NCBI GenBank assembly: GCA_934636655.1 | Contig: CAKUAS010000003.1 | Coordinates: forward strand, 62,001 to 126,000 | Length of the DNA stretch: 64,000 nt | Reading direction: 5' to 3' | Source of the DNA: an uncultured Oscillospiraceae bacterium | GTDB taxonomy: Bacteria > Bacillota > Clostridia > Oscillospirales > Oscillospiraceae | Part shown: piece after piece, positions 1-8,619 of the stretch | Layout: every line of letters begins with the position of its first letter | Position numbering within the stretch: position 1 is the first letter of the stretch | Translations under genes and position numbers: made by a program | The notes under the pieces: generated by a model | What the model was told of the DNA's origin: nothing | Databases searched by the model: none | Seen by the model: only the letters and a program-made list of their open reading frames with translations

Positions 1-239
1 ATGAGTGCGGAGAGAATGTCCCGCGCAATTCCGAATACCTGAGCGCAGGTACGCTCGATCTCATGTACCTTGCCGTGCGCCTCGCGGTGTGCTCGCTGGC
101 ACTGCCGGAGGATGCAAATTGTCCGCTCATTATCGACGATGCGCTTGTGAATTACGATGCCGAGCGCAGAAAGCAGGCCATGGCACTGCTCGAAAAGATC
201 GCACAGCAGCGGCAGGTCATACTCTTCACCTGCAGCTGA
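1..239 (+). CDS. SbcC/YhaN-like AAA ATPase, C-terminal end only
   Basis: Only the last 78 codons are inside the window; the reading frame starts at base 3 and ends at TGA 237-239. The visible part reads as the C-terminal ATP-binding half of an SMC/SbcC/YhaN-type DNA-repair ATPase: an ABC-signature-like LSAGTLDLMYLAVRLA, a Walker B strand PLIIDDALVNYD with the following D-loop, and a final beta strand QVILFTC. The family normally has a switch histidine or glutamine right after FTC; here the chain stops at FTCS. A terminator hairpin follows at once, so it is the last gene of its operon. Family assignment rests on these motifs only. Confidence 0.7.
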   Translation, partial: ECGENVPRNSEYLSAGTLDLMYLAVRLAVCSLALPEDANCPLIIDDALVNYDAERRKQAMALLEKIAQQRQVILFTCS

Positions 240-244
240 ATATG

Positions 245-274
245 AAAAGCACGTTCCGTTGGAACGTGCTTTTT
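245..274 (+). terminator. Rho-independent terminator after the YhaN-like gene
   Basis: Perfect 10-bp stem (248-257 with 261-270), loop GTT, then TTTT. It lies between the ATPase stop and the start of the rRNA methyltransferase. Confidence 0.85.
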
Positions 275-303
275 CGTTGAAAAATATGCCGCGTCGTGAT
301 ATC

Positions 304-1677
304 ATGAAAAACATGGAACAGTTAAAGAAAAACGAGATATTTGAAGCCGAGATCACGGCATATAATTCCGAGGGCAGCGGCGTTGCGCGTATACTCGGAA
401 GGGCGGTGTTCGTGCCGCGCACGATCGTCGGCGAAAAGTGGCGCATCATCATCGTCAAGGTCACGGCCTCGGCAGTGTATGGCCGCGCGCTCGAGGCACT
501 GAAAGTGTCTCCGGAGCGCAGAGAACCGGAGTGCAAAAGCTATCTGCGCTGCGGCGGCTGCGGCATGTGGCACATGAGCTACGACGAGGAGCTGCGCTTT
601 AAAAAGCAGCGCGTGAATGACGCGCTAATGCACATCGGCCATCAGACCGTGCAGGCCGAGAGCATCACAGGCAGCAGTGAGATAACGCACTATCGCAATA
701 AGGGAATTTATGCTGTGCGTGAAGTCGAAGGCCGCGCCCGCAAGGGCTTTTTCGCGCCTCGCAGTCACGAACTTGTGCCGGTCGAGCATTGCCTTATACA
801 GAGCGATATCGCGGACAAAGCGGCTGACGCTGTCGTGCGGTTTTTAAACGATAACGGTATCCGCGCGTATGACGAGAAAACGCGCAGAGGCCTGGTCAGG
901 CATGTGTATGTGCGAAAGGCGGTCAATACGCCCGACGCCGTCGCAGTCGTTGTCGCTTCCGGCGGCTTCGGTGCGATGACTCAGGCACTAATTGAGTTTC
1001 TGCGTTTAAGCTGCCCTGAGCTTACTGGCATCGTTTTAAATGTCAATAAAACTAGCGGAAACACCGTCCTTGCCGGAGATTTTCACACGCTTTGGGGAAG
1101 AAATTTCATCCGCGACAGCCTCGGCGGCATAATCTATGAGCTTGCCCCACAGGCGTTTTATCAGATAAATCCTCCGCAGGCGGAAAAGCTGTATGAAAAG
1201 GCCGTCGAGTATGCCTCGCCCGAGGGAAAAACGGTTCTGGACATGTACTGTGGCGCGGGCACGATAAGCCTGTTTTTGGCGAGATCGGCAAAGCAGGTGA
1301 TCGGCGCGGAGATAATCCCCGAGGCCGTGGAGAACGCGCGCGAAAACGCGCGCCGCAACGGGATAGAAAACGCAAGCTTTATCTGCGCCGACGCATCCGA
1401 GGCGGCGGAGAAATTCCTGCGCGATGGTGTGCGGCCGGAGGCGATAGTTGTCGACCCGCCGCGCAAGGGCATGGATGAAGCCGCCGTGCGCGCCCTGTGC
1501 GGCATGACGCCGGAGCGCATAGTGTACGTCTCCTGCAATCCTGCGACCCTGGCGCGAGACATATGCGTGTTTAACGATTGCGGCTATGCCCTGCGCCGCG
1601 CCGAAGCCGCGGACATGTTCCCGAGAACAGCGCATATTGAGACGGTCGCGCTGCTGGAGAAAAATGGTGAGGTATGA
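304..1677 (+). CDS. rlmD: 23S rRNA (uracil-C5)-methyltransferase, RlmD/RlmCD (TrmA) family
   Basis: Predicted SAM-dependent enzyme that methylates C5 of uracil in 23S rRNA. From ATG 304 the protein has 457 residues: an N-terminal TRAM-type RNA-binding domain (about 1-65), a [4Fe-4S]-type cysteine set (C77, C83, C86 and a later Cys in VEHC), and a C-terminal methyltransferase fold with DMYCGAGTISLFLA (SAM motif I), VVDPPRKG and the catalytic VYVSCNP. Length is normal. Starts at 286 or 313 are also possible because no strong ribosome site is visible. The stop overlaps the next ATG (ATGA), so it is probably translationally coupled to the restriction-modification gene. Whether it is RlmC-, RlmD- or RlmCD-like in site choice cannot be read from sequence. 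Confidence 0.9.
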   Translation: MKNMEQLKKNEIFEAEITAYNSEGSGVARILGRAVFVPRTIVGEKWRIIIVKVTASAVYGRALEALKVSPERREPECKSYLRCGGCGMWHMSYDEELRFKKQRVNDALMHIGHQTVQAESITGSSEITHYRNKGIYAVREVEGRARKGFFAPRSHELVPVEHCLIQSDIADKAADAVVRFLNDNGIRAYDEKTRRGLVRHVYVRKAVNTPDAVAVVVASGGFGAMTQALIEFLRLSCPELTGIVLNVNKTSGNTVLAGDFHTLWGRNFIRDSLGGIIYELAPQAFYQINPPQAEKLYEKAVEYASPEGKTVLDMYCGAGTISLFLARSAKQVIGAEIIPEAVENARENARRNGIENASFICADASEAAEKFLRDGVRPEAIVVDPPRKGMDEAAVRALCGMTPERIVYVSCNPATLARDICVFNDCGYALRRAEAADMFPRTAHIETVALLEKNGEV

Positions 1678-4472
1678 GCATGAGTAATACAAAGCAACAG
1701 GAAGCCGCAAAGCGCTTTGTGGAATACTGGAAGGGAAAAGGCTATGAAAAGGGCGAAAGTCAGGCATTCTGGCTTTCACTGCTTCGCGATGTTTACGGAG
1801 TGGAGCACCCCGAGCAGTTCATTTCGTTTGAGGAGCAGGTGCACCTTGACCACACGAGCTTCATTGACGGCACTATCCCGTCTACAAAGGTACTGATCGA
1901 GCAAAAGGGTTTGGGAAAGGATCTGAAAAAGCCGATACGGCAGTCGGACGGCTCACTGCTCAACCCGTTTCAGCAGGCAAAGCGCTATATCACGGAGCTG
2001 CCGGTATCGCAGCACCCGCGATGGGTCGTTACCTGCAATTTCAGCACGTTCTATGTCTACGATATGGAGCGCCCCGGCGGCGAGCCGGAGGAGATACTTC
2101 TCGAAAATCTTGAAAAAGAGTATTATCGGCTTCAATTTCTGGTCGACAGCGGAAACGAGCATCTCAAGCGCGAGATGGAGGTATCCATCGCCGCGGGCAG
2201 GATAGTCGGACTTTTGTACGATGCGCTGTCCGCGCAGTACGCAGACCCGACGAGCGAGCGCGCGATGAAGAGCCTCAATGTGCTCTGCGTCAGGCTGGTG
2301 TTCTGCCTTTATGCCGAGGATGCGGGCGTTTTCGGCCGCCACGGAATGTTCCACGACTATCTTGCGCAGTTTGACGCGCGCCGTCTGCGCCGCGCACTGC
2401 TGGAGCTGTTTAAAATACTCGACACGCCCGACGCCCGGCGCGACCCGTATCTCAAGGACGATTCGCCCGAGCTTGCCGCTTTTCCGTATGTCAACGGCGG
2501 CCTGTTCGCCGATGAGGATATAGAGATACCGCCCTTCACGGACGAGATACGCGAGCTGCTGCTGAGCAAAGCGAGCGACGATTTCGACTGGTCGGAGATA
2601 AGCCCCACCATATTCGGCGCGGTGTTTGAAAGCACCCTGAACCCCGAGACGAGACGAAGCGGCGGCATGCATTACACCTCGATTGAGAACATCCACAAGG
2701 TCATCGACCCGCTTTTCCTCGACGGACTGAGGGCGGAATTTGACGAGGTCTGCGCCGTATCCGTTGCGAAAACGCGTGAGAACAGACTCAAGGCATTTCA
2801 GAAGAAGCTCGCGGCGCTTTCCTTTCTTGACCCAGCCTGCGGCTCGGGAAATTTCCTGACCGAGACATATATAAGCCTGCGCAGGCTCGAAAACGACGTG
2901 CTGCGCGAGCTGCAGCATGACCAAATAGTCTTCGGCGACGCGGATTGGAACCCCATACAGGTGTCTATCAGGCAGTTCCACGGAATAGAGATAAATGATT
3001 TTGCCGTGACCGTTGCGAAGACGGCGCTTTGGATAGCCGAAAGTCAGATGATGAAGGAGACCGAGAGCATCGTTCTCATGCATCTTGATTTTCTGCCGCT
3101 CAAAACCAACGCGAACATCGTCGAGGGCAACGCCCTGCGCGTCGACTGGGAGAGCGTAGTGCCGAAGCGCGAGCTTTCCTATATCATGGGCAATCCCCCG
3201 TTCGTGGGCTATTCTCTGCAAAGCAAGGAGCAGAAAGCGGATATATTGTCAATTTACGTCGACGAAAAGGGAAAAGCGTATAAGACGGCCGGAAAGATCG
3301 ACTATGTTTCCGGATGGTATTTTAAGGCCGCGCAGCTTATGCAGGGAACGGAGATACGCACGGCGCTCGTTTCCACGAACTCCATTACTCAGGGCGAGCA
3401 GGTCGCGGGTGTGTGGAAGCCGCTCTACGAGCGCTTCGGTATCCATATCGACTTTGCTCACCGCACCTTCCGATGGGACAGCGAGGCCAGCGAAAAAGCG
3501 CATGTTCACTGTGTCATTGTCGGTTTCAGCTGCGCACCTAACCCTATTCCGCGTATAATCTATTCATCAGATAGGGCACAGGTGGCAGAAAATATTAATG
3601 CCTATCTTATGGATGCGCCCATTGTGTTTATTGAGAGTAGAACAAAGCCAATGTGTCATGTGCTCGAAATGACTTCGGGCAATCGCCCCGCAGACGGCGG
3701 ACACCTTATTATTGAGGAAGAGGATTATGCCGATTTTGTAGAGCGTGAGCCAAATGCACTTCCTTATTTACGGCGTTTGAGCGGTGCGACCGAATTTATA
3801 AACAACAAAAAGCGATGGTGCCTATGGTTAGTTGGTGTTTCTCCGTTAGAATTAAGAAAAATGCCCGCTGTAATGGAGCGAGTCAGAAAATGCAGAGAAG
3901 ATCGCTTAAATGGAGCAGATGATAGAAAAAAACTTGCCGAAACGCCAACACTATTCAGAGAAACTAAGAATCCTGACACCGCTATCGTTATTCCTCGCCA
4001 TTCGTCAGAAAGCAGACGATATATTCCATTTGGCTTTATCGGTAAAGAGATGATTTTGACAGACGCTGCTATGTTCATTCCTAATGCATCTCATTATGAT
4101 TTTGGAATTTTGGAATCCAACGTCCACATGGCTTGGGTTCGCGCAGTCTGCGGCCGACTGAAAAGCGACTACCGATATTCAAAAGATATCGTCTATAATA
4201 ACTTCCCGTGGCCGTCGCCGACGGAGGAGCAGAGAGCAAAGATCGAGCAGACGGCGCAGGCGATACTGGACGCGAGAGCGCTGTATCCAGAGTGCAGCCT
4301 TGCCGACCTTTACGATGAGGTCACGATGCCGCCGGAGCTGCGGCGGGCGCACCAGCAAAACGACAAGGCGGTCATGCAGGCATACGGCTTCTCGGTCAAG
4401 GACACGACCGAGAGTAAATGTGTCGCCGAGCTCATGAAGCTTTATAAACAAATGACGGAGACACAGACATGA
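1674..4472 (+). CDS. MmeI-type (type IIL/IIG) bifunctional restriction-modification enzyme
   Basis: A 932-residue single-chain protein with the layout of MmeI-family enzymes (MmeI itself is about 920 residues). An N-terminal nuclease domain carries D65 with E76-Q-K78, matching the D-x9/10-ExK catalytic pattern. A helical spacer contains FCLYAEDAGVF. The N6-adenine methyltransferase has LDPACGSGNFL (motif I, about residue 385) and GNPPFVGY (motif IV, about 506). A target-recognition domain follows (about 620-840) and a short C-terminal tail. The nuclease residues are intact, so cleavage as well as methylation is expected. ATG 1680 is an alternative start with better spacing to GGTGAGG. It overlaps its neighbours by 4 bp on both sides, so it is embedded in a housekeeping operon. 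The target-recognition part is visibly more AT-rich than the rest. Confidence 0.88.
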   Translation: MSMSNTKQQEAAKRFVEYWKGKGYEKGESQAFWLSLLRDVYGVEHPEQFISFEEQVHLDHTSFIDGTIPSTKVLIEQKGLGKDLKKPIRQSDGSLLNPFQQAKRYITELPVSQHPRWVVTCNFSTFYVYDMERPGGEPEEILLENLEKEYYRLQFLVDSGNEHLKREMEVSIAAGRIVGLLYDALSAQYADPTSERAMKSLNVLCVRLVFCLYAEDAGVFGRHGMFHDYLAQFDARRLRRALLELFKILDTPDARRDPYLKDDSPELAAFPYVNGGLFADEDIEIPPFTDEIRELLLSKASDDFDWSEISPTIFGAVFESTLNPETRRSGGMHYTSIENIHKVIDPLFLDGLRAEFDEVCAVSVAKTRENRLKAFQKKLAALSFLDPACGSGNFLTETYISLRRLENDVLRELQHDQIVFGDADWNPIQVSIRQFHGIEINDFAVTVAKTALWIAESQMMKETESIVLMHLDFLPLKTNANIVEGNALRVDWESVVPKRELSYIMGNPPFVGYSLQSKEQKADILSIYVDEKGKAYKTAGKIDYVSGWYFKAAQLMQGTEIRTALVSTNSITQGEQVAGVWKPLYERFGIHIDFAHRTFRWDSEASEKAHVHCVIVGFSCAPNPIPRIIYSSDRAQVAENINAYLMDAPIVFIESRTKPMCHVLEMTSGNRPADGGHLIIEEEDYADFVEREPNALPYLRRLSGATEFINNKKRWCLWLVGVSPLELRKMPAVMERVRKCREDRLNGADDRKKLAETPTLFRETKNPDTAIVIPRHSSESRRYIPFGFIGKEMILTDAAMFIPNASHYDFGILESNVHMAWVRAVCGRLKSDYRYSKDIVYNNFPWPSPTEEQRAKIEQTAQAILDARALYPECSLADLYDEVTMPPELRRAHQQNDKAVMQAYGFSVKDTTESKCVAELMKLYKQMTETQT

Positions 4473-5098
4473 ACAAAAAGCTCAAGGTACTCATTATAAA
4501 CGGCTCGCCGCGCGTCGGGGGAAATACGTCCGTTGCGCTGCGCGAGATGACCGAGGTTTTTGCTGCCGAAGGCGTCGAGACCGAGACTGTGCAGATAGGC
4601 GCAGAGCCCCTGCGCGGCTGCGCCTCCTGCGGCTACTGCCATGAACACGACAGGTGCGCGTTTGATGATGTGGTTAACACCATTGCGCCGAAATTTGAGG
4701 CCGCCGACGGCCTTGTCGTTGCAAGCCCCGTGTACTTTGCAAACGCAAACGCGACTCTCATTGCGTGCCTGGACAGGCTGTTTTACAGCACGGGCTTTGA
4801 CAAGACCATGAAGGTCGGAGCAAGCGTTGTATGTGCGCGGCGCGGCGGCTGTTCGGCGACGTTCGACGAGCTGAACAAATACTTCACCATTTCCGGCATG
4901 CCCATTGCGTCGAGCCAGTATTGGAACAGCATCCACGGCGCGGCAAAGGGTGAGGCCGAGCTCGACGAGGAGGGGAAGCAGACCATGCGTGCCCTCGCTC
5001 GGAACATGACATTTCTCATGAAAAGTATCGCTCTCGGAAAAGAGACGTTTGGCCTTCCCGAAACGGAAGAGCGTGCAATGACAAACTTTATAAGATAA
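4469..5098 (+). CDS. Flavodoxin-fold NAD(P)H-dependent FMN oxidoreductase
   Basis: 209 residues. The N-terminus IINGSPRVGGNTS is the FMN-phosphate loop of the NADPH-dependent FMN reductase/iron-sulfur flavoprotein group. CASCGYC and a further Cys (HDRC, residues about 50-65) match the compact cysteine motif seen in clostridial iron-sulfur flavoproteins, and SPVYFANANATLIACLDR is the second FMN contact region. Probably cytosolic electron transfer or redox defence; the substrate is unknown. ATG overlaps the previous stop (ATGA), so it is coupled to the restriction-modification gene and is the last gene of that operon. Confidence 0.85.
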   Translation: MNKKLKVLIINGSPRVGGNTSVALREMTEVFAAEGVETETVQIGAEPLRGCASCGYCHEHDRCAFDDVVNTIAPKFEAADGLVVASPVYFANANATLIACLDRLFYSTGFDKTMKVGASVVCARRGGCSATFDELNKYFTISGMPIASSQYWNSIHGAAKGEAELDEEGKQTMRALARNMTFLMKSIALGKETFGLPETEERAMTNFIR

Positions 5099-5114
5099 AT
5101 GAGCGGCGAAAGCC

Positions 5115-5255
5115 GATCATATATCGAGGATAAAAACGCAATGCGGGGCGCTTTGCCCTGTTAGAGCCGGTAGGTAGCCCGGCCGTCTCGCCATGTGCGA
5201 GGTAAGTAACCCTCCCCTCCGGGTCGTCCGTTCCTCGAAGAAAAGCAAAACACGA
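5115..5255 (+). ncRNA. yjdF-motif riboswitch
   Basis: The 5' leader of the yjdF gene holds dense, GC-rich conserved-looking blocks, including AGCCGGTAGGTAGCCCGGC (5165-5183) and GAGGTAAGTAACCCTCCCC (5200-5218), just ahead of the ribosome site. yjdF-motif RNAs are an established class found upstream of yjdF and respond to azaaromatic compounds. The assignment rests on these blocks plus the gene context; the exact ends are estimates. A covariance-model search with Rfam yjdF would settle it. Confidence 0.75.
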
Positions 5256-5267
5256 GGAGGGAACAAC

Positions 5268-5684
5268 ATGGGCATGATCAGCGGCAGGCTGACTGTGTTT
5301 TTTGACGAGCCGTTTTGGGTCGGCGTGTTCGAGCGGGTTTACGACGGTAAGCTCTCAACGGCAAAGGTGACATTCGGCGCTCTGCCGAGCGAGCAGGAGA
5401 TCTACGGCTTTGTTCTGAAAAACTACAGCAGCCTGGAATTTGGCCCGACTGTGGACGCGCCGGCGGAACGTACACAGAGCAATCCGAAAAGAGCCCGGCG
5501 TGAAGCACAGCGACAGGCGCGGCAAAGCGGAGTCGGAACGCGCTCACAGCAGGCACTCAAGCTTCAGTACGAGCAGCAAAAATGCGAGAGGTGCGAGTAC
5601 ACGCGTTAGCAAAAGCTCGCCGATGCCGAGCGCAGATTCGAGCTGCGCAAGCAAAAGAAAAAGGAAAAGCACAAAGGCCGCTGA
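5268..5684 (+). pseudogene. yjdF: YjdF family protein (DUF2992), interrupted by an in-frame TAG
   Basis: Start ATG 5268 has a strong GAGGAGGG site 6-7 nt upstream. Residues 4-20 (ISGRLTVFFDEPFWVGV) are the family signature. Translation stops at TAG 5607-5609 after 113 residues, but the same frame continues for 25 codons to TGA 5682-5684 and ends in the basic tail KKKEKHKGR typical of intact YjdF proteins. So the gene carries a nonsense codon rather than a frameshift; with it read through the length would be the usual 138 residues. The unusual cysteine-rich CERCEYTR just before the stop suggests further drift. The truncated protein may still work, as the core domain is complete. The function of YjdF is not established. 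Confidence 0.8.
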
Positions 5685-5690
5685 AAAATC

Positions 5691-5717
5691 AAAAAGCTCC
5701 CGATATGGGAGCTTTTT
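5691..5717. terminator. Bidirectional terminator between yjdF and the MATE gene
   Basis: 11-bp perfect stem (5691-5701 with 5707-5717), loop GATAT, A-run on one side and T-run on the other. It serves the convergent yjdF (+) and MATE (-) genes. Confidence 0.9.
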
Positions 5718-5729
5718 GCATGTTGCCGG

Positions 5730-7115
5730 TCAGCTTAAGGCATCGTTTTTTTGTTCTTCCTCAAGCTTGCGCAGCGCCTTTTTGAAGTTCACGGCGAACA
5801 TGGCGATGGTGAAAAGAACGGCCAGGGAGTCCGCTGCCGGCTCGGCGGCGTAAACTGCGCTGACCTTGTCGGTGAGAAGCTGCGGCATGATGTAGATAAG
5901 AGGTATCAGCAGCACGAATTTGCGCATGACAGCGACGATTATCGAGCACAGCGCGTAGCCGATGGAGACGAAGGTCATCTGACACGCTATCTGGATGCCG
6001 AAAATAAACATTGCGCCGCAGTAGATGCGCAGTGCCCGTGCGGCAAAGTCGACAAGCTGTGCGTCCGAGGCGAACATGCCCGCAAACAGCTGCGGAAACA
6101 GCATAACAAGTGCCCAAAGCGTGACGGAGTATATGACGCAGACCTTCAGCAGCAGACGGAAGCTTTCGCGCACACGCGCGGCGTTTCCCGCGCCGAAGTT
6201 GTAGCTCGTTATGGGCTGCGCGCCCTGCGCGATGCCCTGAAGCGGCAGCATCGCAAACTGCATGACGCTCATAAGTATCGTCATTGCGCCGACCGCGATA
6301 TCCCCGCCGTAGCGCAGCAGCGAGGTGTTAAAGCACATTGAAATTATGCTTTCGCTGGCTTGCATTACGAACACCGAAAGGCCCAGCACGATGCACGGCG
6401 GCATGAGCCGCAGACCGGGCAGCAGGTTATCTTTTTTGAGTCGAAGTACGGTCTTTTCGCCGCGCAGGAACGACAGCACCCACACGCAGGATACCGCCTG
6501 CGAGATGACCGTCGCAACGGCCGCGCCCTTGACGCCCATGTCGAGCGCGAAGATGAACACGGGGTCGAGTGCGATGTTCAAAACAGCGCCTATGAGCACG
6601 GTGTACATGCCCGTTTTCGCAAAGCCCTGAGCGGTTATGAATGCGTTCAGCCCCAACGTTATCTGCACGAAGATCGTGCCGAGGGCGTATATGCCCATGT
6701 AGTCGGCGGCGTATGAGATCGTGTTTTCGCTCGCGCCGAAAACATAGAGCAGCTCCTCGTTCCATATTAGCATGACGGCGGTGAGGACGAGAGAGATTAT
6801 GACCTGCATCGTCAGGCAGCCGCCGAGCGTTTTCTCCGCCGAGTCGTGGTCGCCGCGCCCCATGAATATCGACGCGCGCGGAGCACCTCCGGCAGCGACG
6901 AAGGCCGAAAAGGCTGAGACTATGAGAATGAGTGGCATACAGACTCCCAGCCCCGTCAGCGCGAGGCTGCCGACCTCAGGGATGTGTCCGATGTAAATGC
7001 GGTCGACGATGTTATATAGCATGTTCACAAGCTGCGCTATGACCGTCGGCACGGCGAGCTTCGGCAGAAGCTTTTTTATGGGCTCCGTGCCGAGAAATGT
7101 TTTATCGTCCTGCAT
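5730..7115 (-). CDS. MATE family multidrug efflux transporter
   Basis: 461 residues with about 12 hydrophobic segments and the MATE N-terminal pattern: IKKLLPKLAVPTVIAQLVN, the conserved VDRIYIGHIP, and a matching second half. The family exports cationic drugs by Na+ or H+ antiport in the cytoplasmic membrane. An AAGGAAGG site precedes ATG 7115, and a TTGACT-N17-TAATAT promoter lies in the divergent region. It converges on yjdF, whose riboswitch class senses azaaromatic compounds. A joint role in toxic-compound handling is possible but is inference. Confidence 0.9.
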   Translation of the reverse strand: MQDDKTFLGTEPIKKLLPKLAVPTVIAQLVNMLYNIVDRIYIGHIPEVGSLALTGLGVCMPLILIVSAFSAFVAAGGAPRASIFMGRGDHDSAEKTLGGCLTMQVIISLVLTAVMLIWNEELLYVFGASENTISYAADYMGIYALGTIFVQITLGLNAFITAQGFAKTGMYTVLIGAVLNIALDPVFIFALDMGVKGAAVATVISQAVSCVWVLSFLRGEKTVLRLKKDNLLPGLRLMPPCIVLGLSVFVMQASESIISMCFNTSLLRYGGDIAVGAMTILMSVMQFAMLPLQGIAQGAQPITSYNFGAGNAARVRESFRLLLKVCVIYSVTLWALVMLFPQLFAGMFASDAQLVDFAARALRIYCGAMFIFGIQIACQMTFVSIGYALCSIIVAVMRKFVLLIPLIYIMPQLLTDKVSAVYAAEPAADSLAVLFTIAMFAVNFKKALRKLEEEQKNDALS

Positions 7116-7145
7116 GGTGATCCTTCCTTATAATTTGATGAAAGA

Positions 7146-7210
7146 ATATTAGCACTCGCCGTGCGCTAAGTCAATTAGGTCTTCATTTTGCGCCTCGGGC
7201 GTGCTAATAT
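7146..7210. promoter_or_regulatory. Divergent promoter pair with shared inverted repeat
   Basis: ATATTAGCAC (7146-7155) and its exact reverse complement GTGCTAATAT (7201-7210) bracket the gap between two divergent genes. Each arm contains a -10 hexamer (TAATAT). The minus-strand promoter is TTGACT (7169-7174) N17 TAATAT (7146-7151). The plus-strand promoter is TTCATT (7182-7187) N17 TAATAT (7205-7210). Confidence 0.6.
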
Positions 7211-7216
7211 AAACGT

Positions 7217-8530
7217 ATGTTAAATGACAAATTGCCCGAAAAGTTAATATGCGCCCTCGGCACGGCGGCGCTGTGTGCGGTGTTCGCCCATTGGTGTGCT
7301 GGGAGCAATTACAGCGCGACGGGCTATGCCGCGGCAGTGCTCAGCGCCGTACTGATGCTCGCCCTGTGCCTGCGGTTTGTTCCCGAGTGGTGCGCGTTTT
7401 GGAGAAAGAGCGAGCACGATACGCTCGGCAAGGCCGAAGGCGGCGAGTGCGCGCGCATTTTTGCTCTCATAATGATTTGGGACGTCCTTATACTTGCCCT
7501 CGGCTTTGTGCTGCGCAAACTGCTCGGATATGACGAGAGCGCGGGCGGCTATATCCGCTTCTGGCTGTGCACCGACAGTCAGCATTACATGGATATTGCG
7601 CGCGACTGGTATCTGTCCGACGGCGAGTGGGACAGGCTGGTGCAGCTCGTGTTCCTGCCGGGCTATCCCGTTATCGTTCGGCTTTTTGCGTATCTCATCG
7701 GCAATGAGCTCGCTGCCGGACTTTTCGTCTCGGCGCTGAGCTTTGCCGGCTCAGGTGTGATGCTTTATAAGCTTCTGTGCCTTGATACGAACAGTGCCTT
7801 GGCATTGCGTGCGGTGAAGTTTTTTGCCCTCAGTCCGGCGGCATTTTTCTTCGCCGCCCCCATGAGCGAGAGCCTTTTTATACTGTGTACGGTCTCGTGC
7901 CTGTATCTCATACGGAGCGGTAAGCTAATCTCCGGCAGCCTGCTGGGAGCATATGCCGCGTTTACGCGCTCACCGGGACTGATACTTATTGTGCCGATAC
8001 TGTTTGAACTTGTTCATAAACGCGCAAAGCCGCGCGAATATGTGGCGCTTATCATTGTGCCGCTCGGTTTTGCGGCTTACTGCCTTGTGAACTACACGGT
8101 CTCGGGCGATGCGTTTAAGTTCATGGAGTATCAGCGCGTCCACTGGAACCAGCAGCTCGGCTGGTTTTTCAACACCGCCGCTTATCAGACGGAGAACGCC
8201 CTCGCCGCGGCGGAGGATAACGCGTCCTTTCTCTTCGGACTGTGGCTGCCGAATCTTTTGGCACAGCTGCTTGCACTCGTTATCATGATCCTTGCGGAAA
8301 AAAAGCTGCGCGCATCGTACACGGCGTATTTCATCGCATATTTTGTCGTCACCATGGGGGCGACATGGCTGCTTAGTGCCCCGCGCTATCTTGCGGCGAT
8401 GCTTTCACTCCCGGCCGCTTTAGCGGCTTTGAGCCCTAAAAAACGAACGGAGAGGATACTCCTTGTGCTGAGCGTATTATTTTTCATCGCTTATTTTGCC
8501 GTGTTCCTGCTCAGATGGCAGGTTTGGTAA
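7217..8530 (+). CDS. PIG-V-like membrane mannosyltransferase / glycosyltransferase
   Basis: 437 residues with around ten membrane segments. It has the features of the bacterial PIG-V-like (GT-C fold) family: an acidic first loop near residues 110-125 containing DSQHYMDIARDWY, then LVFLPGYPVIVRLF, SESLFI, and a TRSPGL motif near residue 250. Such proteins transfer sugars from polyprenyl-phosphate donors on the outer face of the membrane; the acceptor is unknown here. ATG 7217 has no visible ribosome site, and the -10 box ends only six bases upstream, so the mRNA may be leaderless. It is followed by a separate promoter for secG. Confidence 0.7.
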   Translation: MLNDKLPEKLICALGTAALCAVFAHWCAGSNYSATGYAAAVLSAVLMLALCLRFVPEWCAFWRKSEHDTLGKAEGGECARIFALIMIWDVLILALGFVLRKLLGYDESAGGYIRFWLCTDSQHYMDIARDWYLSDGEWDRLVQLVFLPGYPVIVRLFAYLIGNELAAGLFVSALSFAGSGVMLYKLLCLDTNSALALRAVKFFALSPAAFFFAAPMSESLFILCTVSCLYLIRSGKLISGSLLGAYAAFTRSPGLILIVPILFELVHKRAKPREYVALIIVPLGFAAYCLVNYTVSGDAFKFMEYQRVHWNQQLGWFFNTAAYQTENALAAAEDNASFLFGLWLPNLLAQLLALVIMILAEKKLRASYTAYFIAYFVVTMGATWLLSAPRYLAAMLSLPAALAALSPKKRTERILLVLSVLFFIAYFAVFLLRWQVW

Positions 8531-8550
8531 AAAAATAGCGTAAATTTTTC

Positions 8551-8579
8551 TTGTAATCTAAAAAACCTTGTGGTATAGT
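8551..8579 (+). promoter_or_regulatory. Sigma-A promoter of secG
   Basis: TTGTAA (8551-8556), 17-bp spacer, TATAGT (8574-8579), about 40 bp before the secG ATG. Confidence 0.75.
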
Positions 8580-8619
8580 AGATAAGCTAATATGTCAAAA
8601 TCGAAAGGATCGAATATAA

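Noticed and set aside
5..280. Frame +2 reading of 91 codons at the left edge
   Set aside because: It overlaps the AAA-ATPase end in another frame and runs through a terminator; its sequence is arginine/cysteine-rich nonsense.
1036..1779. Long antisense reading frames opposite rlmD and other genes
   Set aside because: They mirror the GC-rich third positions of clear genes on the other strand, have no ribosome sites and no recognisable motifs. The same holds for long antisense frames at 1953-3221, 34370-35851 and 39688-40842.
5607..5609. Amber codon in yjdF as a sign of TAG recoding
   Set aside because: TAG is used as a normal final stop in this window, for example at the end of the SpoVB-like gene (28794-28796) and the PepSY-like gene (61762-61764), so general recoding is unlikely.
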